From contig NZ_CANNGP010000028.1 in assembly GCF_947504105.1 (NCBI RefSeq), positions 1-64,000 of the forward strand: DNA of 64,000 nucleotides, read 5' to 3'. Of the stretch, positions 8,359-16,457 are shown in pieces. The notes under the pieces were generated by a model that saw nothing but the letters and a program-made list of their open reading frames with translations, searched no databases and was not told the origin of the DNA. Position 1 is the stretch's first letter. Each line of letters begins with the position of its first letter. Source of the stretch: an uncultured Tateyamaria sp. GTDB lineage: Bacteria; Pseudomonadota; Alphaproteobacteria; Rhodobacterales; Rhodobacteraceae. Both the position numbers and the translations under genes were made by a program.

Positions 8359-9807
8359 ATGATCGACCTGCGCCCTGTTGGATATGTGATTGGCCTGCTT
8401 GTGGCCGTTCTTGGCCTGGCCATGATCCTGCCCATGTTGGTGGATCTGGCCGAAGGGCTTGGGCATTGGCCGGTTTTTGCGGAATGCGCTCTGATCACCA
8501 TTCTTGTCGGCGGCATGATCGCCCTCAGCTGTCAAAACGGTGTGAAAGAAGGGCTGACGATCCAACAAACCTTTCTGCTGACCACTGGGGTGTGGCTGGC
8601 GCTTCCGATCTTCGGTGCGCTGCCCTTCGTCGTTGGCGTTACGGAAGCGCGGTTTGTTGATGCGTTTTTCGAGGCGATGTCCGGCCTGACCACAACCGGC
8701 TCCACCGTTCTGTCGGGCCTTGATGCGTTGCCCAAGGGCTTGCTCTTGTGGCGCGGTATCCTGCAATGGTTGGGCGGCATCGGTATCATCGTTGTTGCCA
8801 TGGTGTTCCTGCCTGAACTGCGCGTTGGCGGGATGCAGATCTTCCGCACGGAAGCCTTTGATACCTTCGGGAAGATCCTGCCACGCGCGACCGAGATTGC
8901 AAGCCGCATTTCGGTCATCTACGTGGCACTCACTCTGATCTGCGCGCTGGCTTACATCGCGGCGGGGATGGGCGCATTCGATGCCACGGTGCATGCGATG
9001 ACCACCATCGCCACAGGTGGGTTTGCGAACTACGACACGTCCTTCGCCGCATTTGGGCCCGCGCCCTCCTATGTTGCCACGCTGTTCATGATTCTGGCCG
9101 CCCTGCCGTTCGTGCGCTTCGTTCAGCTTAGCGCAGGCACAGCACGCCCGTTGCTGCAAGATCGGCAAATTCACGTTTTTCTCGTGACGGCGTTTGTGAT
9201 CGTGGCACTGATCGCCGGTTGGAACCTGCTGCAGCAAAACGCGATGAACGAAGGGGCTGTGCGCGCTGCACTTTTCAATACGGTATCGCTGATGACGGGC
9301 ACCGGATACGCCAATGCGGACTACGGGCAGTGGGGCAGTTTCGCCGTGGCGGTCCTGTTCTTCACCGGCCTGATTGGCGGCTGCGCGGGGTCGACCGCCT
9401 GCTCGATCAAGATATTCCGATACCAGTTGCTGTTCGCGTCGATTAAGGCGCAGTTGCAAAAGACACGCAGCCCGCATGGCATCTTTACCCCCCGTTATGC
9501 AGGGCGCCCTGTGGGCGAGGATGTGCTGAACTCGGTCATGTCCTTCTTCATGTTTTTTGTGGTGACATTGGGTGTCCTGTCTGTGGCATTGGCCATGACC
9601 GGCCTCGACTTCGTAACGGCGCTGTCCGGTGCAGCCACGGCCCTTGCGAATATCGGCCCGGGATTTGGCAACCAGATCGGCCCATCTGGCAATTTTGCGG
9701 GCCTCAATGACACGGCCAAATGGCTGCTGGCTGCCGCTATGCTGATCGGGCGGCTTGAGCTGATGGCCGTTTACGTCATCTTTACCCTTCAATTCTGGAG
9801 AGCTTAA
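8359..9807 (+). CDS. trkH: Trk-type potassium uptake protein TrkH
   Basis: Potassium-translocating membrane subunit, 482 aa, of the Trk/Ktr superfamily of four-fold MPM proteins. The four selectivity-filter loops are visible: SGLTTTGSTVL, TIATGGFANYD, MTGTGYANADY and ANIGPGFGNQ. A cytosolic TrkA partner is normally needed for gating, and no trkA lies in this window. The ATG at 8359 begins just before the first hydrophobic segment. The stop overlaps the next start as TAATG, so translation of the ThDP enzyme is probably coupled. Confidence 0.93.
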   Translation: MIDLRPVGYVIGLLVAVLGLAMILPMLVDLAEGLGHWPVFAECALITILVGGMIALSCQNGVKEGLTIQQTFLLTTGVWLALPIFGALPFVVGVTEARFVDAFFEAMSGLTTTGSTVLSGLDALPKGLLLWRGILQWLGGIGIIVVAMVFLPELRVGGMQIFRTEAFDTFGKILPRATEIASRISVIYVALTLICALAYIAAGMGAFDATVHAMTTIATGGFANYDTSFAAFGPAPSYVATLFMILAALPFVRFVQLSAGTARPLLQDRQIHVFLVTAFVIVALIAGWNLLQQNAMNEGAVRAALFNTVSLMTGTGYANADYGQWGSFAVAVLFFTGLIGGCAGSTACSIKIFRYQLLFASIKAQLQKTRSPHGIFTPRYAGRPVGEDVLNSVMSFFMFFVVTLGVLSVALAMTGLDFVTALSGAATALANIGPGFGNQIGPSGNFAGLNDTAKWLLAAAMLIGRLELMAVYVIFTLQFWRA

Positions 9808-11393
9808 TGGCCCAAACTCGCCCCCTTGGCGCGCAAATTTCCCACATGCTGAAAGACCGTGGCGTCGATGTGATCTTTGGCATCCCGGGGGTGCACAATC
9901 AGGAAATGTATCGCGGGATCGAAGAGGCGGGCATCACGCACGTTTTAGCTCGGCACGAGCAAGGCGCAGGCTTCATGGCCGATGGCTATGCGCGGGCGAC
10001 GGGTAAGCCCGGCGTGGCCTATGTCATCACCGGGCCGGGACTGACGAACATCATGACACCGATGGGGCAGGCATATTCCGATTCCGTGCCCATGCTAGTG
10101 ATTTCATCCTGTCTGGACGAGACGGCGGCGACCAAAGGGCAGTTGCACCAGATGAAGGATCAGCGCGGGGCGGCGGAGACGGTATGCGACTGGTCGGAAG
10201 AGGCGCGGACGGCAGAGGCGGCCTATGCCCTGATTGATCGGGCGTTGATAGAGTTCGAAACTGGGCGTCCACGCCCGAAGTGCCTACAAGTCTCCATTGG
10301 ATTGCTTGAGGCCGCGGCTCCGGAACCTTTCGGAGAGGTAGAGACCGAGCCTTATCGTACCGATGATGATGCAGCTGCTGAAACGCTTATGGCGTGTCTT
10401 AGCGACGCCAAAGCGCCCATCTTTATCTTCGGTGGCGGGGTGCAGACTGATCTTGCACCAGCTGTGGCGGAAGCTGCCGGTGCGGCCAGTTTTACCACCT
10501 ATGCGGCCCGCGGATTGATGGCAGGCTACCCGCTGAATTTTGGAGCCTCGCTTGCCAGACCAAGCAGCGCCGATGTGCTCGCACAGGCGGATGTGGTCAT
10601 CGCCGTCGGCACAGAGTTGGCAGAAGTGGACTTGTGGCGCAGAGATTTGGGTCACACCGGAACACTCATTCGTGTCGATATCGATCCGATCGTGCTGAGC
10701 GATAGTCAGCGAGCTGATGTCTGCATTCAGGCACGTGCGGATGACGTGCTGACCAGCCTTGCTGAAATGCTCGAACATCATCAGTCAGCGACCCGATGGC
10801 GTTCGGATGAAGTTGCCGCGCAGCGCAAACGTTGGCGCGCTGAGATCGACGCCGAACGCCCCGATATTGTTCCAGTCTGTGATGCGCTGCGAGACTGTCT
10901 GCCCAAAGGCACAATGATCTACTCCGACATGACCCAGTTTGCCTATACGGCCAAGGAAGTCTGGGACATGGACGAACCCGGCCACTGGCATCACCCGACC
11001 GGCTTTGGCACCCTCGGCTATGCAACCCCCGCGGCCATCGGCGGGGCGGTTGCGCGCAAGGGGCTGCCCACAATGGCCATCATCGGTGACTACGGCTTTC
11101 ACTACACGATGCAGGAACTGGGCGTGGCCGTCGAACTCGGGCTGCCGCTGCCCATTATCCTCTGGGACAACGGCAAGCTGAAAGAGATTGAGGAAAGCAT
11201 GGTGCGAGCGCAAATCGCGCCCAACGCGGTGGTCGCCCGTAACCCAGATTTCTGCAAGCTGGCCGAAGCGTTCGGGGTCCATGCTGCCGCACCGCGAACA
11301 CTGCAAGACATGCAGGAAACCGTCCGCGCCGCGTTCGACGCCGACGGTCCAACCCTGATCTATCTCACACCGGACATCTCTTCGCTGACCTGA
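9807..11393 (+). CDS. Thiamine-diphosphate-dependent enzyme, likely 2-oxo acid decarboxylase (AruI-like)
   Basis: A 528-aa protein of the acetolactate-synthase/decarboxylase family. The N-terminal Pyr domain has FGIPGVHNQEMYR and the catalytic Glu in LARHEQGAGFMADGYAR. The middle domain has a Rossmann-like VGTELAEVD segment. The C-terminal PP domain binds Mg-ThDP through IIGDYGFHYTMQELG and ends with DNGKLKEIEE. The GDYGFHYTMQEL form and overall pattern fit 5-guanidino-2-oxopentanoate decarboxylase of the arginine transaminase pathway better than acetolactate synthase. No small ilvH subunit is adjacent. The substrate call remains tentative. It overlaps trkH by one base and is followed by a dispersed repeat. 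Confidence 0.75.
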   Translation: MAQTRPLGAQISHMLKDRGVDVIFGIPGVHNQEMYRGIEEAGITHVLARHEQGAGFMADGYARATGKPGVAYVITGPGLTNIMTPMGQAYSDSVPMLVISSCLDETAATKGQLHQMKDQRGAAETVCDWSEEARTAEAAYALIDRALIEFETGRPRPKCLQVSIGLLEAAAPEPFGEVETEPYRTDDDAAAETLMACLSDAKAPIFIFGGGVQTDLAPAVAEAAGAASFTTYAARGLMAGYPLNFGASLARPSSADVLAQADVVIAVGTELAEVDLWRRDLGHTGTLIRVDIDPIVLSDSQRADVCIQARADDVLTSLAEMLEHHQSATRWRSDEVAAQRKRWRAEIDAERPDIVPVCDALRDCLPKGTMIYSDMTQFAYTAKEVWDMDEPGHWHHPTGFGTLGYATPAAIGGAVARKGLPTMAIIGDYGFHYTMQELGVAVELGLPLPIILWDNGKLKEIEESMVRAQIAPNAVVARNPDFCKLAEAFGVHAAAPRTLQDMQETVRAAFDADGPTLIYLTPDISSLT

Positions 11394-11432
11394 CACGCTA
11401 TTCTGATGATACCGTCATCGCGTCGCCGAAGA

Positions 11433-11493
11433 CGGGGGCAAAGCCCTCTAAAACATGGTATCGCCCACAGGCGTCCTTTGGATCACATCTTGG
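11433..11493 (-). repeat. Dispersed 3'-end element, family A, copy 1
   Basis: About 60 bp that match 53642-53699 at most positions. Shared blocks are CGGGGGCARAGCCC, AAAACATGGT, and TTGGATCAC or TGGGATCAC. On the minus strand the element runs across the stop codon of the small secreted protein and ends in a GC-rich hairpin. Its place at a gene end suggests a role in termination or mRNA 3'-end stability. Confidence 0.75.
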
Positions 11494-11754
11494 ACCCCTC
11501 AGCGCGGTAAATCCCGCCCCAGGTTTTGCCTGCAATATAGGCCGGGCAACCCTTCTTGCGGGTGTTGACGATCAGGAACCACATCGTTTCACCTGGACGC
11601 CCTGCACGGCTGTACTGGCAGCCCAAGGGGTGGTCCACCACTGACCCTGATATGCCGCGGACGGCTTTACAACTGCGGTGCTGGCAACCGCTGATGCAGC
11701 AGGCACAACGACGAAAGCGGCAACAAGAGCCGTTTTAACAATGGATTTCAACAT
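11483..11754 (-). pseudogene. Small secreted protein with an apparent -1 frameshift
   Basis: The ATG at 11754 (complement) opens a 60-codon frame with a clear signal peptide, MLKSIVKTALVAAFVVVPAA then ASA. After QGQWWTTP the frame becomes implausible and stops early. Reading one base back at the C4 run (plus-strand G run 11626-11629) gives LGCQYSRAGRPGETMWFLIV and then NTRKKGCPAYIAGKTWGGIY, ending at 11483, for about 90 aa in total. The second part has two Cys and looks like genuine periplasmic protein. One missing base in a homopolymer, real or a sequencing error, explains it. The function is unknown. Confidence 0.7.
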
Positions 11755-11877
11755 GACACACTCCGATCACTGACAAGGGTTTCAGCGCTCCCACGCATGG
11801 CCTTAAAGTGGTCGGATTGCCGTTAACGCTTCGCTAATGGCTCATATCGAAATGTGGTTGATTTGAACGAAAACCGA

Positions 11878-13614
11878 TCAGTCCCAGCAGCTGACCAATA
11901 CGGTCATGCCGGTGGCCGCAGCTGAAAGATCAACGGGATCAATAGGCGTTGCACTGTTGGTGCTGGCGGCTGCCAATCCGGCTTGTGCCAACACCTCCTG
12001 CAGCGCCTCTCGGTCCAGCGCAAAGCGCACACCATCAGGCAGAGCGCGGCCGCCTTGCGCCTCTGGCAATAGCATTCCCAGCACACCGCCACCGGCGTCC
12101 AGCACAGGTCCTCCCACGTCCCCGGGCAAAGTCTCCATTGCAAGACGCGACAGGTTCGGTTCGCCGCGCAGACCACGGACATCGCTGAGCGTGCCAAAGG
12201 TTATGGAAGGGGCGCCAAGTACACCTTCAAAGCTGAAACCGGCGGCAGCGACTTCAGATTGCAGGCGCGGCTGGGCATCGCTAAACCGCGCGATCGCCAG
12301 CGGAGAGAGCGTGGAGGTCGGTTTGAGCACGGCAACACCAAGTGCCTTATCCAGCACCGTAACCTCGGCATCGGTTTCGGAATCAACGGTCACGCGGGTG
12401 CAGCTGCTCACGGCTTCGGCTGTTGTCACGACCGTACCTCGATTGTCCACGAAGAAGCCGGATCGCGACAGACGCGGTTTGCGCACCTCAAGGCCGGACA
12501 CCAGGTCAATGGCCTGCTCCTGTGTGCCCGCGCTCGCCGGGATCACGCCATCGACGCGGACAAAGCTCCTTTCCATCTCGTCCAGCAAGCGCGTGCGCCG
12601 ATCCTCGTCACCAGCAGGCCACACGACCGTAAAGCCCTTGATCTGCCCGTCTTCCAGTGCCACGCGGGTTTCCGACACGCGCGTCGCGCCCTCACCCACC
12701 AGAACAAACGACCGATCCTTACGCTCGCGCTTGCCATCCAGCGGCACGATGTCGAGGGTCTGCATGATGTCATAAAGGCCAAAAAGCGTCGTCTGATCGC
12801 CTTCCTGGCTGATCAGCAGCACGGTCGCTTCGACGTCGCCCGTGGCCGTGTAGTGGGCAAAGGGGTATTCGTATCTCTCAAAGGTCACCACACCTGTGGG
12901 CATCAGCATCTCGATCCCTGCTGTATCGTCCCGCACAACTTCAAGACCCAGACCATCCAGAACGGAATTGTAGTCCTGCAGCAGGACCGTCCGTTGCTGC
13001 GTCGTTAGAATGCCGGTGGCCTCAAAACCCTTCTGCTCTTGCCATTGCGCCATTGCGTTGCGGGTGCCACGACCGAAAGCGCCGTCGATGCCCCCCGGAT
13101 ACGTTCCGGCCCATTGCAGTGCGATCTGCAAGTCTTCGCGCTCGGCCCGGCTCAACTGCCGTTCGCTGCGTTGTGCCTGTGCCGGGGTTTCGTCAGCGGG
13201 CGGCGGGGCAGGGGTATCCACGACGGGCGTGGTCTCTTCGGGCTCGGTGGGCACGGGGGCTTGCACCACGCCCCGGTTCAGCACGTTCGCACCGATGGGC
13301 CAGAATTGCTGCCGGAAAGACGATGTGAACGCGATGAAGCTGTCGCGCGGGATCACGCCCTCGGACCGGTACACACGCAGCACCTGTTCGGCGTCCGATC
13401 GGGCATAGGGGCCCAGGGCAATACCGTACCAGCCGCCGCCAAGGGAAAAACCGTTCACATCAGGCAGATCAGCGGCATAGACACGGGCACGCGCGGTTGC
13501 TTCGTTCAGGTTGGGTTGCGCCTCAATCTGGATCCAGACGGCATCGTCCTGCGCACTCAAGGTCACCACCGACGCAAGCAGGACAACCCACGCCAGCACA
13601 ATACGCTTCAACAT
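11878..13614 (-). CDS. Secreted peptidoglycan-binding protein with a catalytically dead trypsin-like domain
   Basis: A 578-aa exported protein. Residues 1-21 form a signal peptide (MLKRIVLAWVVLLASVVTLS then AQ). Residues 25-100 look SPOR-like. A Pro/Glu-rich linker is followed by a PG_binding_1 domain at about 157-212 (GGIDGAFGRGTRNAMAQWQ). The C-terminal 170 residues follow the trypsin/DegP fold, but the catalytic positions are changed. The His segment reads TTAEAV (Glu near 400), the Asp segment GVAVLK (Gly near 426), and the Ser segment GDVGGPV (Val near 500). It is therefore probably a non-hydrolytic envelope scaffold. The start at 13614 is chosen for the signal peptide. Confidence 0.82.
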   Translation of the reverse strand: MLKRIVLAWVVLLASVVTLSAQDDAVWIQIEAQPNLNEATARARVYAADLPDVNGFSLGGGWYGIALGPYARSDAEQVLRVYRSEGVIPRDSFIAFTSSFRQQFWPIGANVLNRGVVQAPVPTEPEETTPVVDTPAPPPADETPAQAQRSERQLSRAEREDLQIALQWAGTYPGGIDGAFGRGTRNAMAQWQEQKGFEATGILTTQQRTVLLQDYNSVLDGLGLEVVRDDTAGIEMLMPTGVVTFERYEYPFAHYTATGDVEATVLLISQEGDQTTLFGLYDIMQTLDIVPLDGKRERKDRSFVLVGEGATRVSETRVALEDGQIKGFTVVWPAGDEDRRTRLLDEMERSFVRVDGVIPASAGTQEQAIDLVSGLEVRKPRLSRSGFFVDNRGTVVTTAEAVSSCTRVTVDSETDAEVTVLDKALGVAVLKPTSTLSPLAIARFSDAQPRLQSEVAAAGFSFEGVLGAPSITFGTLSDVRGLRGEPNLSRLAMETLPGDVGGPVLDAGGGVLGMLLPEAQGGRALPDGVRFALDREALQEVLAQAGLAAASTNSATPIDPVDLSAAATGMTVLVSCWD

Positions 13615-13789
13615 CACCCGATATCCCCTTGGTTGGTCTTGGTGCCATACTTTCCGTGGGCGGCAGATTAAGCAGGATTCCGCTCTAATGGAAATGGTGG
13701 AATACCCGTAAAAACCCACCTCGCGCGCAATTGACCATTCGGGGGGCGGGCCGTAGGTAAGTCACGCAATTCAACCGATGGCTTGACCC

Positions 13790-14731
13790 ATGTCCGACAC
13801 TGTTACACCGCCCCGTTCCTTCCAGGAAATCATCCTGCGCCTTCAGACCTATTGGGCGTCCAAGGGCTGCGCGGTGCTGCAACCCTATGACATGGAAGTG
13901 GGGGCGGGGACGTTTCACCCCGCCACAACCCTGCGCAGCCTCGGATCACAACCTTGGGTGGCGGCCTATGTCCAGCCCTCACGCCGTCCCACCGATGGGC
14001 GGTACGGTGAAAACCCCAATCGCCTGCAGCACTACTACCAGTACCAGGTGCTGATCAAACCCAGCCCCCCCGATCTGCAGGAGTTGTATCTGGGCAGCCT
14101 TGCGGCCATCGGCGTGGACATGGCGGTGCATGATATCCGCTTTGTCGAAGATGACTGGGAAAGCCCGACACTCGGCGCATGGGGCCTTGGGTGGGAGGTG
14201 TGGTGCGATGGCATGGAAGTCTCACAATTCACCTATTTCCAGCAGGTTGGCGGGCATGACTGCCATCCGGTGTCGGGTGAGCTGACCTATGGGTTGGAAC
14301 GTCTGGCGATGTATATCCTCGGCGTCGATCACGTGATGGACATGCCATTCAACGACCCGCAAACCCCCATCGCGCTGTCCTACGGCGACATCTTCAAGCA
14401 GACGGAAGAGGAATACGCCCGTTGGAACTTTGATGTCGCCAACACCGAAGTGCTGCTGCGCCACTTCGAAGAGGCAGAGGCTGAGTGCAAATCGATCCTT
14501 GATCAGGCCCATGACGACGCAAAAACGGGCAAGCGCATCATTATGGCGCACCCGGCCTATGACCAGTGCATCAAGGCCTCCCACATCTTCAACCTGCTTG
14601 ACGCCCGTGGCGTGATCTCTGTTACCGAACGGCAGGCCTATATCGGGCGCGTCCGTGCACTGGCCAAACAATGCGCCGATGCCTTTGTGCAAACGCGGGC
14701 AGGTGGCTGGCAGCCGGGGGATGCGGCGTGA
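13790..14731 (+). CDS. glyQ: Glycine--tRNA ligase alpha subunit
   Basis: Catalytic alpha subunit of the alpha2beta2 bacterial glycyl-tRNA synthetase, which charges tRNA-Gly. The 313-aa length is normal. Class II features are visible: the [20 protein letters not shown] start, [16 protein letters not shown], and [20 protein letters not shown]. The start at 13790 gives [11 protein letters not shown], as in relatives. The stop overlaps the GTG of the next gene by 4 bp, and glyS follows two genes later. Confidence 0.97.
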   Translation: MSDTVTPPRSFQEIILRLQTYWASKGCAVLQPYDMEVGAGTFHPATTLRSLGSQPWVAAYVQPSRRPTDGRYGENPNRLQHYYQYQVLIKPSPPDLQELYLGSLAAIGVDMAVHDIRFVEDDWESPTLGAWGLGWEVWCDGMEVSQFTYFQQVGGHDCHPVSGELTYGLERLAMYILGVDHVMDMPFNDPQTPIALSYGDIFKQTEEEYARWNFDVANTEVLLRHFEEAEAECKSILDQAHDDAKTGKRIIMAHPAYDQCIKASHIFNLLDARGVISVTERQAYIGRVRALAKQCADAFVQTRAGGWQPGDAA

Positions 14732-15249
14732 GCGGCAAAATCATCGGGATTGTCATCGTGCTGAGTTCCATCATCGCAGGCGCAACCCTGTACTACCTGC
14801 AAATCTACGGCTTTTACGAAGAGGTTGAGACAGCAGAGGTGCAGCTTGTGTCTGTCGTCTCTGACATGCCCGAACCCATCCCCTTCACCGATTTCCAAGC
14901 CATCGATGCCGACAGCTCACCCATCCGCTACCGGGCTTGCTTCACGACCGAGATGTCACTGGCCCTGCTGACCGAAACCTATGTGGGGCTGGAACAGGCA
15001 ACGCCGCGCAACGCGCCGGGCTGGTTCGACTGCTTCGACGCCGAAGCTATCGCGGCAGAACTTGACGCAGGCACCGCCCTCCCGTTCCTCGGCCAGAAGA
15101 ACGTCGATTTCGGCGTCGACCGCATCGTCGCCATCACCGAAGACGGGCGCGGTTATGTCTGGCACGAGTTGAACGATTGCGGCGACAAGGCCTATGATGG
15201 AACCATCGTGGGCGAAGAATGCCCGGATCGTGACCAGATCACGCAATGA
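14728..15249 (+). CDS. Small membrane-anchored conserved protein between glyQ and gltS (DUF6446-like)
   Basis: A 173-aa protein starting at GTG 14728, which overlaps the glyQ stop as GTGA. One N-terminal transmembrane segment ([20 protein letters not shown], about residues 4-23) anchors a periplasmic domain. The domain has four Cys, including [17 protein letters not shown] and [11 protein letters not shown], so disulfides are possible. It resembles proteins found beside glyQ in Rhodobacteraceae and labelled DUF6446; that label is from memory. The molecular role is unknown. The start and stop overlaps on both sides suggest translational coupling with glyQ and gltS. Confidence 0.8.
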   Translation: MSGKIIGIVIVLSSIIAGATLYYLQIYGFYEEVETAEVQLVSVVSDMPEPIPFTDFQAIDADSSPIRYRACFTTEMSLALLTETYVGLEQATPRNAPGWFDCFDAEAIAAELDAGTALPFLGQKNVDFGVDRIVAITEDGRGYVWHELNDCGDKAYDGTIVGEECPDRDQITQ

Positions 15250-16448
15250 CACTGGTCGTGCCAGCCTTCATCACCGCTACGCTGGGCCTCGCAGTCTTTC
15301 TGTTTGGGACGCTGTTGAACGGGTGGTTCGAAATCCTGCGCCGGTTCAACATCCCTGAACCAGTGTCGGGCGGGCTGTTTGCCGCCGTGGTCGGGCTGCT
15401 CCTCTATGTCTTCCTTGATGTGCAATTCGCATTCGAAATGGAGGTCAGGGATTTCTTCCTCGTTCTGTTCTTTGCCGGGATCGGCCTGAATGCTCGGTTC
15501 AACGATCTTTTGTCCGGCGGCAAACCACTGGCGGTGCTTCTGTTTCTGACGCTGATCATGATCCTCGTTCAAAACGGAATCGGAACAGCAGGGGCCGTCC
15601 TTCTGGGTTATCCTGCAGCCACAAGTGTCCTGTTTGGCTCGGCTGCCCTGATTGGCGGGCACGGCACCGCGATTGCATGGTCGCCGGATGTGGCCGCCGC
15701 AAGCGGGCTGACCAACGCCCCCGAGTTGGGGATCGCGGTTGCCACGCTTGGTTTGGTGCTGGCCGCCCTGATCGGCGGGCCCATCGCGCGATACCTCGTT
15801 GAAGGTAAAGACCTGACGCCCGACCGACCCGACGAAGGGCTCACCGTTGGTCTGCCAGCGGATAACGGGCCAACCACGCCCATTGACCCGGTGACAGTTT
15901 CGCGGGTGCTGCTGTACCTGAATCTGGCCATCATCGGGGGTTACTCCGCCCATCTGGGGCTGATCAAGGCTGGTGTAAAACTGCCGCTGTTTGTCCCTTG
16001 CCTGATCATGGCCATCCTGATTGCCAACATCCGCACAGCCCTGTTTCCAACGGCACAGCCCGTGGCCCGCACACCCGCACTGGCCCTGATATCCGAGATC
16101 GCACTGGGCGCTTTCCTCGCCATGTCGCTCATGTCCCTGCAGCTTTGGACGCTGGTTGAACTGGGCACGGCCATTGGCCTGATCCTTGCTGTGCAAACGC
16201 TGGCCACACTGGCTTTCGTGATCTTCATCCTGTTCCCGCTGATGGGCGGCGGCTACCGGGCTGCGGTTCTTGGCGCAGGCTTCGGCGGGTTTGCCCTCGG
16301 GGCCACCCCCACAGCCATCGCCAATATGACGGCCGTGACCAAACGATATGGCCCGTCGCCCATGGCCTTTGTCATCCTGCCCTTGGTCTCGGCGTTCTTT
16401 GTCGATATTGCCAACGCCATCGCTATCCAATTCTTCGTCAATCTCTAG
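15246..16448 (+). CDS. gltS: GltS-type sodium/glutamate symporter
   Basis: A 400-aa inner-membrane transporter with about ten helices in two inverted halves. The pore loops are recognisable: FGSAALIGGHGTAIAW in the first half and GAGFGGFALGATPTAIANM in the second. The IPEPVSGGLFAAV segment is also typical. GltS proteins bring in glutamate with sodium. The gene sits inside the glyQ-glyS region, overlaps the upstream gene by 4 bp, and glyS begins 10 bp downstream, so it is probably in the same transcript. The substrate is inferred from family only. Confidence 0.9.
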   Translation: MTLVVPAFITATLGLAVFLFGTLLNGWFEILRRFNIPEPVSGGLFAAVVGLLLYVFLDVQFAFEMEVRDFFLVLFFAGIGLNARFNDLLSGGKPLAVLLFLTLIMILVQNGIGTAGAVLLGYPAATSVLFGSAALIGGHGTAIAWSPDVAAASGLTNAPELGIAVATLGLVLAALIGGPIARYLVEGKDLTPDRPDEGLTVGLPADNGPTTPIDPVTVSRVLLYLNLAIIGGYSAHLGLIKAGVKLPLFVPCLIMAILIANIRTALFPTAQPVARTPALALISEIALGAFLAMSLMSLQLWTLVELGTAIGLILAVQTLATLAFVIFILFPLMGGGYRAAVLGAGFGGFALGATPTAIANMTAVTKRYGPSPMAFVILPLVSAFFVDIANAIAIQFFVNL

Positions 16449-16457
16449 AGCGTCCCA

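Noticed and set aside
8224-9792. 522-codon open frame on the minus strand
   Set aside because: Antisense to trkH, composition is Gln/His/Arg-rich with no domain.
13615-13789. T-box leader before glyQ
   Set aside because: No T-box sequence, specifier loop or terminator was found; T-boxes are also rare in this group.
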